Positions 1 to 7,797 of a stretch of 64,000 nt of DNA are shown one piece after another; positions within the stretch are counted from its first letter, which is position 1, and every line of letters begins with the position of its first letter. The translations under genes were made by a program, and so were the position numbers. Below the pieces are notes generated by a model. The model was not told where the DNA came from and searched no databases. It worked only from the letters and a program-made list of their open reading frames with translations. The DNA lies in NCBI RefSeq assembly GCF_013403565.1, contig NZ_CP058627.1, positions 3,286,001-3,350,000 of the forward strand. The letters are read 5' to 3'. The DNA is from Chitinibacter bivalviorum. GTDB lineage: Bacteria; Pseudomonadota; Gammaproteobacteria; Burkholderiales; Chitinibacteraceae.

Positions 1-594
1 GCCGTTGAGGCGGTTGAATTTGTCCAAAAGGATACGGGCATCCAGCTCAAACTTGAACTGATGCCGTGGAATAGAGCGTACAAACTCGCCGAGCAAGGGC
101 AGGGCGGTGTGATCGGCTTGTCCTACACACCAGAGCGCGCGGGAATATTTGATTACTCAAAGGCGATTTATGATAGTGGTACCAATTTGGTGCAGCTGAA
201 AAAAAGCTCATTTGCGGTGAAGTCTCTCGCTGAGTTATCGGGCAAGAAAATTGGCGCTTTGATCGGCGTGAGTTACGGAATCGAGATTGATCAAGCGGCC
301 AAAAATGGGGTCTTTGAAATGGTAAGAGACACCTCGCATACGGCAAGGCTGAAAAACCTATTAGCAGGACGGATTGATGCGGCGCTACTGGCCAATGCCG
401 TAACTGATCTTCCGCCTCTGCTGGTGGCCGACCCAGAGCTAAAAGTGCACGCTGACGAGTTTGTCGTGCTGCCCAAGCCTTTAGCGGCCGATCCGATTCA
501 TGTGGCCTTTCGCAAGGGCAGTGTCGATAGCTCCACACGAAGCAAACTCTACCAATCATTTGAAAAATGGGCGCGGCAACGCTCCGCTCATTAA
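1..594 (+). CDS. Periplasmic solute-binding protein, family 3 type (5' end outside window)
   Basis: The reading frame is open from base 1, so the start codon and signal peptide lie upstream of the window. The visible 197 residues look like the C-terminal two thirds of a small bacterial extracellular solute-binding protein (amino-acid ABC transporter type): a PWNRAYKLAEQGQ segment, then a GIFDYSKAIYDSG segment typical of the ligand-cleft hinge, then a second lobe beginning LAELSGKKIGALIGVSYG. Such proteins bind a small solute in the periplasm and hand it to a membrane permease, but no permease or ATPase gene is adjacent, so this may be an orphan receptor. Another protein of the same fold lies at 929-1651 on the opposite strand. 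Family assignment is fairly secure; the ligand is unknown. Confidence 0.8.
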   Translation, partial: AVEAVEFVQKDTGIQLKLELMPWNRAYKLAEQGQGGVIGLSYTPERAGIFDYSKAIYDSGTNLVQLKKSSFAVKSLAELSGKKIGALIGVSYGIEIDQAAKNGVFEMVRDTSHTARLKNLLAGRIDAALLANAVTDLPPLLVADPELKVHADEFVVLPKPLAADPIHVAFRKGSVDSSTRSKLYQSFEKWARQRSAH

Positions 595-708
595 TGAACT
601 TGGCCGCTCTGTGCGTGCGGTGCTAAATCGGCCGCTCGCAAAAGATCGAAATGCGCGATAATCCCGCCATTGGCAAGTGTGCTTGCTGCCCTTTTTGTGG
701 AGTTGCGT

Positions 709-924
709 ATGAGTGAGCCAATCAGCGAGCAAAGATTAACCGAGTTGGAAATTCGTCTGGCCTTGCAGGATGATTTATTGGACGAACTCAATCAAATCAT
801 CTCGCGTCAGCAATTACAAATTGATCAGCTGGGTGCGGCATTGCACGCATTGCAGCAAAATCAGGCTACGCCCGATCAGCAGACCCCGCGCAGTTTGTTT
901 GATGAGATTCCGCCGCATTACTAA
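709..924 (+). CDS. slyX: SlyX family protein
   Basis: A 71-residue acidic, coiled-coil-forming protein. The pattern of an ERLTELEIRLALQDDLLDELN-type heptad stretch followed by a C-terminal PRSLFDEIPPHY tail is the hallmark of SlyX. The biochemical role of SlyX is not established. The ATG at 709 is chosen over an upstream in-frame ATG at 670 because GGAG sits just before it and because the family begins at this MSE. No operon partner is obvious: the downstream gene is convergent and its stop is only 4 bp away. Confidence 0.88.
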   Translation: MSEPISEQRLTELEIRLALQDDLLDELNQIISRQQLQIDQLGAALHALQQNQATPDQQTPRSLFDEIPPHY

Positions 925-928
925 TCCG

Positions 929-1651
929 CTATTTATCGTTTGGGAGATAGCGCTCTTTGATGCGGCGATAGGTGCCATTGGCTTTGATTTGCGCAAGCCC
1001 CTGATTAAATTGATCGCGCAACTTGGCGTCATTAAATAGCACTTTGTACTCGGTAGGCGGAAAGATAGCGTGAAAAGAGAGTGGTTGTTTGGTATCAAAT
1101 TTATCGGCAATTTGCGGATTGAGATATTCAAAAATAAGCCGATCGGCAATTACGACATCAGTGCGTTGGCTATAGAGCAATTTATTTTGTGTTAATTGAT
1201 CTGGATATTCTTGGTAAGTGGCTAGATTGATCGCCAGCGCATATTGCGGCCCCAGTGAGATCCGTGCATTTTGAAACGCCGAAACGGTGTGTCCCGCCAA
1301 GTCTTCGACGTGCTGGATGTTAAATTGCCGGCTTTTTAAGGTGATGGCGTAGTTTTGATAACTAATGTGTGACTCAGACCAATAGCCCGTCGCGCCCGAG
1401 TTTTCATTGACCGTTGTGACGGCATCGAGTGCTTTGATTTTGGCTGAATAAAGTGCTCTTGCGGGGGGCAGAAAAGAAAACTTGACGTCGATGCCGCGCG
1501 CTTGAAATGCGGCGCGAACAATATCGAGCTCATAGCCGCTGGCTGTTTCGGGGATGACATAAGGTGGCAGTACATAGCCCGTACCAATCGTGACGACTTT
1601 TTGTGCCCAACACGGCATGGCAAGGAGCAGGGCTAGCAGGAATCGAATCAT
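929..1651 (-). CDS. Periplasmic solute-binding protein, family 3 type
   Basis: A 240-residue protein with a clear Sec signal peptide (MIRFLLALLLAMPCWA, cleavage after AQ expected) and a compact two-lobe periplasmic binding fold: a VTIGTGYVLPPYVIPETASGYELDIVR-type N-terminal segment, a lobe hinge near SESHISYQNYAITL and a C-terminal GLAQIKANGTYRRIKERY helix. These are features of the PBPb/amino-acid-binding family. No transporter genes are adjacent, so it may be an orphan binding protein or environmental sensor partner. It is convergent with slyX, with 4 bp between the stops. The ligand cannot be predicted. Confidence 0.82.
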   Translation of the reverse strand: MIRFLLALLLAMPCWAQKVVTIGTGYVLPPYVIPETASGYELDIVRAAFQARGIDVKFSFLPPARALYSAKIKALDAVTTVNENSGATGYWSESHISYQNYAITLKSRQFNIQHVEDLAGHTVSAFQNARISLGPQYALAINLATYQEYPDQLTQNKLLYSQRTDVVIADRLIFEYLNPQIADKFDTKQPLSFHAIFPPTEYKVLFNDAKLRDQFNQGLAQIKANGTYRRIKERYLPNDK

Positions 1652-1823
1652 TGGTCTCTCCGTCTCTGCTGTTAATTAAAGTTGATGCCGCAGCGAAAAC
1701 CAAAGTTTTTGCTGCAACTGCCATAAGAGTTTGACCATTGACCTGTCTAAAGTGTTGGTCGAGATATTGTTTTATATCGTTTTACGCTAGCAAGAAGAAA
1801 AGCCTTGTTAGCGAGGTGGTGTG

Positions 1824-2267
1824 ATGAAGTTATTGATATGTTTGTTTTTGCTGGCGATGCCAGCGGTGGCTAGTGCGGCAGAAACCGCAGCAATTGAATC
1901 AGCTCCGGTTCTGTCTCAAACTGAAAAATCGATTTTTCAATTCTTGGATGACTGGGCTTTAGCTTGGCATAACCAGGCTTTAAATGCCTATCTCGGGTTT
2001 TATGCCAAAGATTTCACGCCAGAAAATGGGTTGTCTTTGGCGCAATGGCGCGCCCAGCGTCAGCAACGTTTGCTGGCGGCGAACTTTGTGCAGATTCAAA
2101 TGATTGCACCCCAAATCACGCGGCTACATGGTGAAAATGCGACGGTGCAATTTGTGCAGAAATATCGCTCAAATCAGCTACAGGATCAGACGCTGAAAAC
2201 CTTGCAGCTAATTCGTGAGCAAGGACGGTGGAAAATCCTGCGCGAATCAACTGCACCGATTTCATAA
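1824..2267 (+). CDS. Secreted NTF2/SnoaL-like domain protein
   Basis: A 147-residue protein with a signal peptide (MKLLICLFLLAMPAVASA) and one NTF2-like cone-shaped domain: the helix IFQFLDDWALAWHNQALNAYLGFYAKDF followed by strands ending in TLQLIREQGRWKILRES. This arrangement matches the Cds6/L,D-transpeptidase-associated NTF2-like family, which in other proteobacteria is periplasmic and often lies in multidomain envelope proteins. Here it stands alone. The ATG at 1824 is preferred to the GTG at 1821 because GAGG at 1813-1816 is then 7 bases upstream. Function in the envelope is inferred, not shown. Confidence 0.7.
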   Translation: MKLLICLFLLAMPAVASAAETAAIESAPVLSQTEKSIFQFLDDWALAWHNQALNAYLGFYAKDFTPENGLSLAQWRAQRQQRLLAANFVQIQMIAPQITRLHGENATVQFVQKYRSNQLQDQTLKTLQLIREQGRWKILRESTAPIS

Positions 2268-2292
2268 TCGCAGATCTTGCTTGGGGGCAATC

Positions 2293-3039
2293 ATGGGGCC
2301 GAAGAAGCAATTGCGCGGGCAGATCGAGCAGCTGTTGGTAGCGTTGACGCAATTGCGTACTCGTTTATTGGCGGGCGCCACCCGTGATCCAGAAACTTTG
2401 CATGATTTTCGCGTGGCATTGCGCGGCCTGCGTACCCTATTACCGCTGCTGCTGAGCAAGTCTGATCTGCTCAATGCCGCCATTAAGGCGGGCTGGCGTG
2501 AGTTGGCGCAGCTCAGTGGCCCGGCTCGCGATGCGGAAGTGATGTTGGCGGCGCTGCCGTCGCAGCATCCGGCCGCGAGGCGGCTTCGGGCACAAAAACG
2601 CATGGCTTATCAGCAATTGATCCGGCGCTTGCAGCAAGTTCATTGGCCGGTTTTGCACGCCGCCACTGTCGTACAGCTCGAACGACAATTGCGCTCGCGC
2701 GCCGTTTTGCACGCCAGAATCAAACGCAGGACCCAGCGTTTGACGCATCAGGTGCGCCAGTTGATGGTCGCGCCTGCGACGCCACAGCAATGGCATCAAT
2801 TGCGCATCGCGATTAAGCGGCTACGCTATTTGATCGAATATACGCAGCACTGGCAGCCGCGTGCGTTGCTGGCCATATTTTTGCCGCTCAAGCAAGCACA
2901 AAGTGTCTTGGGTGAGATGCATGATCTTGATGTGCGGTGCGCAGCGGGGCTGGTATTGCCCGATGATGAAATGCTGCGGCTCACCTTACAACAGCAGGCG
3001 TTGCAGGCCCTGGCGCAGCTTGCGTTGCCGCGCGAGTAA
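2293..3039 (+). CDS. CHAD domain-containing protein
   Basis: A 248-residue, strongly basic, Gln/Leu/Arg-rich helical protein. Two repeats of the CHAD signature are visible: LHDFRVALRGLRTLLPLL near residues 36-53 and WHQLRIAIKRLRYLIEY near residues 166-182, each providing the conserved His and Arg/Lys residues. CHAD domains bind inorganic polyphosphate and often sit beside polyphosphate-metabolism genes, which are not seen here. A GGGGG run at 2283-2287 precedes the ATG at 2293. It follows the NTF2-like gene by 25 bp and may be co-transcribed with it. Confidence 0.85.
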   Translation: MGPKKQLRGQIEQLLVALTQLRTRLLAGATRDPETLHDFRVALRGLRTLLPLLLSKSDLLNAAIKAGWRELAQLSGPARDAEVMLAALPSQHPAARRLRAQKRMAYQQLIRRLQQVHWPVLHAATVVQLERQLRSRAVLHARIKRRTQRLTHQVRQLMVAPATPQQWHQLRIAIKRLRYLIEYTQHWQPRALLAIFLPLKQAQSVLGEMHDLDVRCAAGLVLPDDEMLRLTLQQQALQALAQLALPRE

Positions 3040-3129
3040 TGTTGTCGCACCGCGTTTGCGCCAATGCCGCTCGTGTAATCAGTTAAAATGCCGACGCTTA
3101 GCCTTAGTTAATTAGAAATCGGAATCCAC

Positions 3130-4362
3130 ATGTCAAAACAAACTCAATCGATCTGCATCGTGGGTGGCGGGCCCGCAGGGCTGATGGCTGCTGAAGTGCT
3201 GGCCCAAGCGGGGCTGCAGGTTGAGGTTTTTGACGCGATGCCATCGGTGGGGCGCAAATTTTTACTCGCGGGGGTTGGCGGGATGAATATCACGCATTCA
3301 GAGCCGCCCGAGCCTTTTTTGAGTCGCTATGGTGCGGCCGCCGCGCAGCTTAAACCCATGCTCGATGAATTCGGAGGCGATGCCTTACGCGACTGGGTAC
3401 ATGGCTTGGGGATACAAACTTTTGTCGGTTCATCAGGGCGGGTGTTTCCCACCGAAATGAAGGCAGCGCCCTTGCTGCGTGCTTGGCTGGTACGACTGAA
3501 AGCGGCTGGGGTTAAATTTCATCCGCGCCATCGTTGGCTGGGTTGGAACGCCGCAGGCGAGCTGCAATTTGCCACGCCTGATGGCGAAATAACGCGCCAG
3601 TTTGATGCGACCTTGCTTGCCTTGGGTGGCGCCAGCTGGGCGAAGCTGGGCTCAGACGGCAAGTGGCTACCCGTGCTGGCGGCCAAAGGCGTGAACATTG
3701 CTCCCTTGCAAGCCGCCAATTGTGGTTTTGATGTGAATTGGTCGCCCTTTCTGGCTAAAAAATTCGCCGGTACGCCGCTCAAAGCCGTGGCGGCGAGTGC
3801 CTCGATGGATGAGCGCAAGAAAGTGGGCGAGTTTGTGATAACTGAAGGCGGTGTGGAAGGTAGCTTGGTGTATGCCATTTCCAGTGCGCTGCGCGAGCAA
3901 ATTAATCTGCACGGCTCGACGACGCTTTGGCTGGATTTACTGCCGCAAAAACCTGCCGCTGAAGTGCATAGCGCCTTGATGCAGCCGCGCGGTGCGGATT
4001 CAATGGCAAATCATTTGCGACGCAAGCTCAAAATCGAAGGCATTAAAGCTGCGCTTTTGCACGAAATACTGTCAAAAGAGCAATTTATGCAGCCCGATGT
4101 GCTGGCTGCTGCCATTAAATCCTTGCCGATTAAATTGCTGGCACCACGCCCGATTGACGAGGCGATCAGCACTGCGGGCGGCGTTAAATGGGATGCTGTT
4201 GATCAGGCCTTGATGCTGAAAGCCGCGCCGGGGGTGTTTGTTGCCGGCGAAATGCTCGATTGGGAAGCGCCCACGGGCGGCTATCTACTGACGGCTTGCT
4301 TCGCGACGGGCCGCCACGCCGCGCACGGCATATTGGCGCATTTGCAGCACACTGCCGCATAG
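3130..4362 (+). CDS. BaiN/HI0933-type FAD flavoprotein (TIGR03862-like)
   Basis: A 410-residue flavoprotein with an N-terminal dinucleotide-binding motif (IVGGGPAGLMAAEVLAQAG, residues 10-28) followed by the family-specific VGRKFLLAGVGGMNITHS segment, and a C-terminal GVFVAGEMLDWEAPTGGYLLTACFATG FAD-contact motif. These define the HI0933/YhiN/BaiN group of NAD(P)/FAD-dependent oxidoreductases. The substrate in most bacteria is unknown; BaiN itself is a bile-acid dehydroxylation enzyme but this copy is chromosomal housekeeping-like. The last 78 bp overlap the 3' end of the convergent transporter gene at 4285-5250. Confidence 0.9.
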   Translation: MSKQTQSICIVGGGPAGLMAAEVLAQAGLQVEVFDAMPSVGRKFLLAGVGGMNITHSEPPEPFLSRYGAAAAQLKPMLDEFGGDALRDWVHGLGIQTFVGSSGRVFPTEMKAAPLLRAWLVRLKAAGVKFHPRHRWLGWNAAGELQFATPDGEITRQFDATLLALGGASWAKLGSDGKWLPVLAAKGVNIAPLQAANCGFDVNWSPFLAKKFAGTPLKAVAASASMDERKKVGEFVITEGGVEGSLVYAISSALREQINLHGSTTLWLDLLPQKPAAEVHSALMQPRGADSMANHLRRKLKIEGIKAALLHEILSKEQFMQPDVLAAAIKSLPIKLLAPRPIDEAISTAGGVKWDAVDQALMLKAAPGVFVAGEMLDWEAPTGGYLLTACFATGRHAAHGILAHLQHTAA

Positions 4363-5250
4363 GCCTTCCCAGACCCCCGTTAGACCCAACACTGCCACAA
4401 GCATCAGGCCTGCGCCAATGAGGGCGGACGAACTCATTTGTTCGCCTAGTATCCCTACGCCATACAGTGCGCCAAATAGTGGCTCTAGCCCCAACAGTAT
4501 TGCAACACGAGTCGGGGCGAGTCGGCTGGCCGCCCAGTTTTGCGCAAAAAATGCAAAAAGGGTGCAGAACATAATCAGGTAAATCAGCTTGACCCAAAAA
4601 TCAGGAGCATTAGGTAATTGCAATTGATGGATAGGTATAGCCACCAAAGCGATTGCTAGCATGCTCATGCCGACAATACCCGTCTGTATGGTGCTTAGCC
4701 CCAAGGCTGGCGCAGGGTGGGCTAGGGTGAGCTTTCGGGTCAGCGTGACGACCACGGCACGTAAAATGGCAGCGCCAAAAATCAGGACATCGCCTCGATT
4801 AAGCTGTGCTTTTTGTGCAGCAAAACCACTAAGCAAAGCTGCACCGAGCAGGGCCAAGGCGAGCCAATACCAAGTTCGCGGCTCAGGCTTTTGCCCGAGC
4901 AGCAGCCATTGCGCCAGCGGTGTCAGCGGCAGACACAAACTAATCAAAAAAGCCGCATTGCTCGCGCTGGTTTGCGTTACGCCATAGGTCTCGCAAACGA
5001 AAATTGCGGCAATCAGCAGGCCAAGTGGTGTACCGGTACGGATTGAGTTTGCTTGTTCTGGGCGTGAATAGCGCAAAAAACGTGGCAAAAGCAGGGCAAA
5101 AGTGATTAAAAATCGCAATGCTAAAAATCCAAGCACCGGATAAAACAGCAATGCGCTTTTGCTGACGCCATAGCTGCTCCCCCACACCATCGCTACCGCC
5201 AACAGCATCAGTTGGGCCAGCCATAGATCTCCCTTTGTTAAGTTTTTCAT
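4285..5250 (-). CDS. DMT-superfamily transporter (EamA domains)
   Basis: A 321-residue membrane protein with about ten hydrophobic segments arranged as two EamA repeats (first repeat from MLLAVAMVWGSSYGVSKSALL; second from LIFGAAILRAVVVTLTRKL). EamA proteins export metabolites or amino acids. The 3' end runs 78 bp antisense into the flavoprotein gene; the last roughly 25 residues after GLTGVWEGL are not membrane-like and may be a read-through tail. The gene is divergent from a LysR regulator at 5339, a classic regulator/efflux pairing, with an inverted repeat between them at 5305-5320. Confidence 0.85.
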   Translation of the reverse strand: MKNLTKGDLWLAQLMLLAVAMVWGSSYGVSKSALLFYPVLGFLALRFLITFALLLPRFLRYSRPEQANSIRTGTPLGLLIAAIFVCETYGVTQTSASNAAFLISLCLPLTPLAQWLLLGQKPEPRTWYWLALALLGAALLSGFAAQKAQLNRGDVLIFGAAILRAVVVTLTRKLTLAHPAPALGLSTIQTGIVGMSMLAIALVAIPIHQLQLPNAPDFWVKLIYLIMFCTLFAFFAQNWAASRLAPTRVAILLGLEPLFGALYGVGILGEQMSSSALIGAGLMLVAVLGLTGVWEGLCGSVLQMRQYAVRGVAARREASRQ

Positions 5251-5304
5251 TATGTCGATGTATTTGACCTAAAACTGGGATTATCAATTGTTGTGCTTTG
5301 CGTG

Positions 5305-5320
5305 ATAATCCGTAGATTAT
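5305..5320. promoter_or_regulatory. Inverted repeat in the divergent transporter/LysR intergenic region
   Basis: ATAATC-CGTA-GATTAT is a perfect 6-bp inverted repeat in the 88-bp gap between the EamA transporter gene and the divergent LysR gene. LysR proteins commonly bind imperfect dyads with an A/T-rich half-site in exactly this position. It is a plausible operator controlling both genes; binding is inferred. Confidence 0.4.
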
Positions 5321-5338
5321 GCAAAACACTCATGCGCT

Positions 5339-6280
5339 ATGAGCACAAATCAATTGATTGCTTTATTGCCCGATATGGCTGTATTTGTTCGGGTCGTGGA
5401 ATGCGGTAGTTTTTCGGCGGCAGCCAAAGAGCTGGGGCTGAGTGCCTCGGCGGTGAGTCGGCAAATTGCCCGATTGGAGCGCGCGCTGTCTGTACGGCTA
5501 CTGGAGCGCAGTACCCGCAGTTTGCGCCTTAGCGATGCCGGACAAGCTGCCTTGACTCGCTGTCAGAGCATGTTGGCGGCGGCGCAAGAAGCGATGCAGG
5601 TCTCCGAGCAATATATTGCCAGCCCGCAAGGCCGAGTCAGGTTGGCCGTGCCGCGCGGTTTTGCGCGAGCGGTGTTGCAGAGCCTGATCACGCCTTTTTT
5701 GCAGCAAAATACCGGCATCGAGCTGCAACTGGTCGTGACAGATCGGCTGATTGATCCGCTCGAAGATGAAATCGACCTCGTGATCCGCATTGGCGATCAA
5801 CCGCCACCAGGTTTAATTGGTTTGCCATTAATGCAAATCGAGCAAGTATTAGCCGCCAGCCCCGCGTATCTGGCGCAGCACGGCGTGCCGCAGTCACCGC
5901 AAGACTTGCTCGAGCATGCGTGTATTTGTCTCGGTGAATCACCGATAGATCATCGCTGGCGCTTGAGCCGCGGCAAAGAGGAGGCGACGGTCTCTATCGC
6001 AGGGCCGCTGCGCGTTAATCATAGCGAGATGCGTTTGCAGGCCTCACTCGATGGCATTGGCATCGCCAGCCTGCCCGACTTTACCGCCCGCAGTGCGCTC
6101 GCCGCAGGGCGATTGCAAAGGGTTTTGTCGGATTGGCGTTTGGGGACTTCATACGCAGGCACCGCCTATTTGCTGTATCCTGCGCACCGCTATTTGCCAC
6201 CCAAACTTCGTTGCGTCATTGATGCATTGGTCGCACACTGTCGGGGCCAACAGCTTCATGATCAATACGCCTGTGAATAG
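5339..6280 (+). CDS. LysR-family transcriptional regulator
   Basis: A 313-residue regulator with the LysR N-terminal winged helix-turn-helix (DMAVFVRVVECGSFSAAAKELGLSASAVSRQIARLE, residues 12-46) and a C-terminal effector-binding domain (RVRLAVPRGFARAVLQSLITPFLQ onwards). It belongs to the DsdC/PtxR-like group that typically controls a divergent gene, here the EamA transporter. It is followed after 9 bp by a small gene of unknown function, possibly co-transcribed. Confidence 0.92.
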   Translation: MSTNQLIALLPDMAVFVRVVECGSFSAAAKELGLSASAVSRQIARLERALSVRLLERSTRSLRLSDAGQAALTRCQSMLAAAQEAMQVSEQYIASPQGRVRLAVPRGFARAVLQSLITPFLQQNTGIELQLVVTDRLIDPLEDEIDLVIRIGDQPPPGLIGLPLMQIEQVLAASPAYLAQHGVPQSPQDLLEHACICLGESPIDHRWRLSRGKEEATVSIAGPLRVNHSEMRLQASLDGIGIASLPDFTARSALAAGRLQRVLSDWRLGTSYAGTAYLLYPAHRYLPPKLRCVIDALVAHCRGQQLHDQYACE

Positions 6281-6289
6281 GATTTTGCT

Positions 6290-6643
6290 GTGCCACTCGC
6301 CACCCAATTACGCCAAGACATTGCCGACACTGAGGCACTAATCCGATCGCTAGACCCGCGAACGAGCCAGTTTATTGTGATGCAAGGCGACAAAGCATTT
6401 CAATTTGAAATGGTCAATCGCAAGCCGCAAAGTGCCAAAGTGGTGGCGCTCGCTTTGGCCACGCGCTTTACCGACGTCGACGCACAGATGGTCGCAAGGG
6501 CGCTGCTCCAACCCGCAGGTGAACCCGCCCGTGCAGTGCCATTGTTGGCTGCTTTAAAGATGCAATTGACCAAGCAGCAAGCAACGCTGAATCGCCTGGA
6601 GCAGGCAATTAGCGTGATCCAATGGATGCCACGCAAAGAGTAA
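6290..6643 (+). CDS. Hypothetical protein
   Basis: A 117-residue soluble protein I do not recognise. It is helical in character, with a QGDKAFQFEMVNRKPQSAKVVALALATRF middle part and an amphipathic C-terminal helix (LAALKMQLTKQQATLNRLEQAISVI). There is no signal peptide or membrane segment. It starts 9 bp after the LysR stop, so it may be translationally linked. The codon use matches the surrounding chromosomal genes. Confidence 0.6.
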   Translation: MPLATQLRQDIADTEALIRSLDPRTSQFIVMQGDKAFQFEMVNRKPQSAKVVALALATRFTDVDAQMVARALLQPAGEPARAVPLLAALKMQLTKQQATLNRLEQAISVIQWMPRKE

Positions 6644-6690
6644 ATTGCAGCGCTCGTCGGCAATGTTAGGGCGCTAAATCGAAATAAACA

Positions 6691-6719
6691 TTGACAATTG
6701 TCTGCTCTCCCTATATAGT
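6691..6719 (+). promoter_or_regulatory. Sigma-70 promoter of the tRNA-fMet genes
   Basis: A perfect -35 box TTGACA (6691-6696) is separated by 17 bases from TATAGT (6714-6719), 12 bases before the mature 5' end of the first tRNA. The GC-rich GCGCCCCT-like discriminator region after the -10 box is typical of stringently controlled stable-RNA promoters. Confidence 0.8.
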
Positions 6720-6731
6720 TCGCCCCTCTGT

Positions 6732-6807
6732 CGCGGGATGGAGCAGTTGGCAGCTCGTCGGGCTCATAACCCGAAGGTCACAGGTTCGAGTCCTGTTCCC
6801 GCAACCA
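6732..6807 (+). tRNA. tRNA-fMet (CAT), copy 1
   Basis: A complete 76-nt initiator tRNA with encoded CCA. The anticodon loop is CTCATAA, the anticodon stem has the three initiator-specific G:C pairs (GGG/CCC), and the acceptor stem begins with C opposite A (C1:A72 mismatch), the recognition mark for formylation. The T-arm is ACAGG-TTCGAGT-CCTGT. It is identical to the second copy 108 bp downstream. Confidence 0.95.
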
Positions 6808-6915
6808 AATACTTAAGCCAAAAACTCTTCGAAAACTGGGTGTTACTTCTGTGACAATCTGTGCCCAAATCGAAGATTTTTTGCTCAGTCCGATAGGGCT
6901 GAAAGCCAGTACAGA

Positions 6916-6991
6916 CGCGGGATGGAGCAGTTGGCAGCTCGTCGGGCTCATAACCCGAAGGTCACAGGTTCGAGTCCTGTTCCCGCAACCA
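6916..6991 (+). tRNA. tRNA-fMet (CAT), copy 2; attachment site host
   Basis: A second complete 76-nt initiator tRNA identical to copy 1, with the same C1:A72 mismatch and GGG/CCC anticodon stem. Its 3' 45 nt (from the anticodon loop at 6947) are repeated with two changes at 52096-52140, showing that this copy is the integration site of the island that follows. The spacer between the two tRNA copies already contains one TGTGCCCA motif (6860-6867). Confidence 0.95.
6947..6991 (+). other. attL: left attachment site of the genomic island
   Basis: This 45-nt stretch, from the anticodon loop to CCA, is the left copy of a direct repeat whose right copy is at 52096-52140. Forty-three of 45 positions are identical. 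Integration inside the 3' half of a tRNA with regeneration of the gene is the usual mode of tyrosine integrases, and an integrase gene lies 1.1 kb inside. Confidence 0.85.
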
Positions 6992-7001
6992 AAAATAAAA
7001 A

Positions 7002-7030
7002 AACCTAGGTCTCAAGCCTAGGTTTTTTTT
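7002..7030 (+). terminator. Rho-independent terminator after tRNA-fMet
   Basis: An AACCTAGG/CCTAGGTT stem with a TCTCAAG-type loop followed by a run of eight T residues. It is perfectly placed to end the tRNA transcript and is duplicated at about 52150-52180 in the second copy of this region. Confidence 0.85.
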
Positions 7031-7050
7031 CGTCTCGGATTTTTGCAATT

Positions 7051-7284
7051 TGGGCACAGAACCCGTCTGTGCCCATTTTTGTGCCCATCCTGTGCCCAAC
7101 TGATTTTTCACTGGCAGTAAAAAACACCCGTTTTGACCTTCGCCGATTTTTAAGAAAATGTGCCCAATTTTTATGGCCTTGACCTTCGGGCATTGTGCCC
7201 AAATTGCACGACTTTCAACATGACCTTCGCTTTTTTTCGGGGGCTTGTGCCCATGGTGGATTTTTTGGGCACAGGATGGGCACA
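7051..7284. repeat. Nine TGTGCCCA / TGGGCACA motifs (probable integrase arm sites)
   Basis: The octamer occurs in either orientation at 7051, 7068, 7080, 7091, 7159, 7194, 7246, 7266 and 7277. Four lie within 48 bp next to attL, followed by spaced single sites and a final close pair. Clusters of short repeats flanking the core of an attachment site are the usual arm-type binding sites for the integrase N-terminal domain. The same nine sites recur in the right-hand copy (about 52200-52440). There is no gene in this 400-bp stretch. Confidence 0.6.
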
Positions 7285-7361
7285 GAAATCTATCTCGTCT
7301 TTTGAGCTTAATTGATCCAAATTGCTGTTATTGCTGATCGCAAAAGCGAGGAAAAACAAGG

Positions 7362-7396
7362 CCTCGCAGTGAACGTCTGATTTTTCAACTGCGAGG
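7362..7396 (-). terminator. Hairpin terminator of the helix-turn-helix gene
   Basis: CCTCGCAGT/ACTGCGAGG form a perfect 9-bp stem; on the minus strand it is followed by a T-rich CCTTGTTTTT segment. It lies about 45 bp after the stop of the minus-strand regulator gene. Confidence 0.55.
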
Positions 7397-7442
7397 TCTG
7401 ATCGATTTGGCGGTCATTGAAATTTCACTACTGCGATTGCCA

Positions 7443-7673
7443 CTATTCTGTTTTTTCTCTGTTGGGCACTGCTTCGGGAACGTGCTCAAGCAGGTCTGAA
7501 ATCGAACAAGAAAAGTATGTGCAGAGTGCATCAATCACTTCAAGCTCAATTCTTTCCGCAGTCTCATGATAAAGGCGCGTAAGCGTCCCTCGATTTATTC
7601 CAGTATCACGGGCTAGGTCACTTATTTTTATCCTGCGTTCACCCATGATCTTTGATAGATGGCACTTAACCAC
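7443..7673 (-). CDS. XRE-type helix-turn-helix regulator (element repressor)
   Basis: A 76-residue Cro/CI-like protein. The segment RIKISDLARDTGINRGTLTRLYH (residues 14-36) is a standard helix-turn-helix, followed by IELEVIDALCTYFSCSISDLLEHVP, the usual helix 4-5 of single-domain XRE repressors. An internal ATG at codon 10 (7646) is a possible alternative start. It is divergent from the excisionase-like gene at 7824 across a 150-bp region filled with GATC-containing palindromes, so it probably represses itself and the excisionase/integrase operon. A truncated copy is at 52593-52791. Confidence 0.85.
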   Translation of the reverse strand: MVKCHLSKIMGERRIKISDLARDTGINRGTLTRLYHETAERIELEVIDALCTYFSCSISDLLEHVPEAVPNREKTE

Positions 7674-7684
7674 TTCGACTCCTT

Positions 7685-7797
7685 GAGATCAAAAAGATCT
7701 CCTGTAGATCAAAAAGACTTGTAAAAGATCTTATTTGGCGTATATTGATCTTCAGGAGATCAATATTGCTATTTGGTAGGTAAATTAATCTCCTGAT
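7685..7797. promoter_or_regulatory. Operator cluster between repressor and excisionase genes
   Basis: Four related dyads are visible: GAGATC-AAAAA-GATCTC (7685-7701), AGATCAAAAAGACTT (7706-7720), a half site AAGATCTTA (7725-7733), and a perfect 10-bp inverted repeat with arms ATATTGATCT (7742-7751) and AGATCAATAT (7757-7766), followed by AATCTCCTGATCAT (7787-7800). Repeated half-sites in a divergent intergenic region are the pattern of a phage-like lysogeny switch. The protein bound is inferred to be the neighbouring repressor. Confidence 0.6.

Larger units (their letters stand above)
6992..7641. repeat. Long direct repeat, copy 1 (element left end)
   Basis: From the tRNA 3' half at 6947 to 7641 the sequence is nearly identical to 52096-52791. 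The repeat carries the terminator, the TGTGCCCA block and most of the helix-turn-helix gene. The two copies differ by scattered substitutions and one or two indels, so they are diverged homologues rather than a recent duplication. The homology stops abruptly within codons near the repressor N-terminus, where copy 2 has been cut. Confidence 0.88.
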
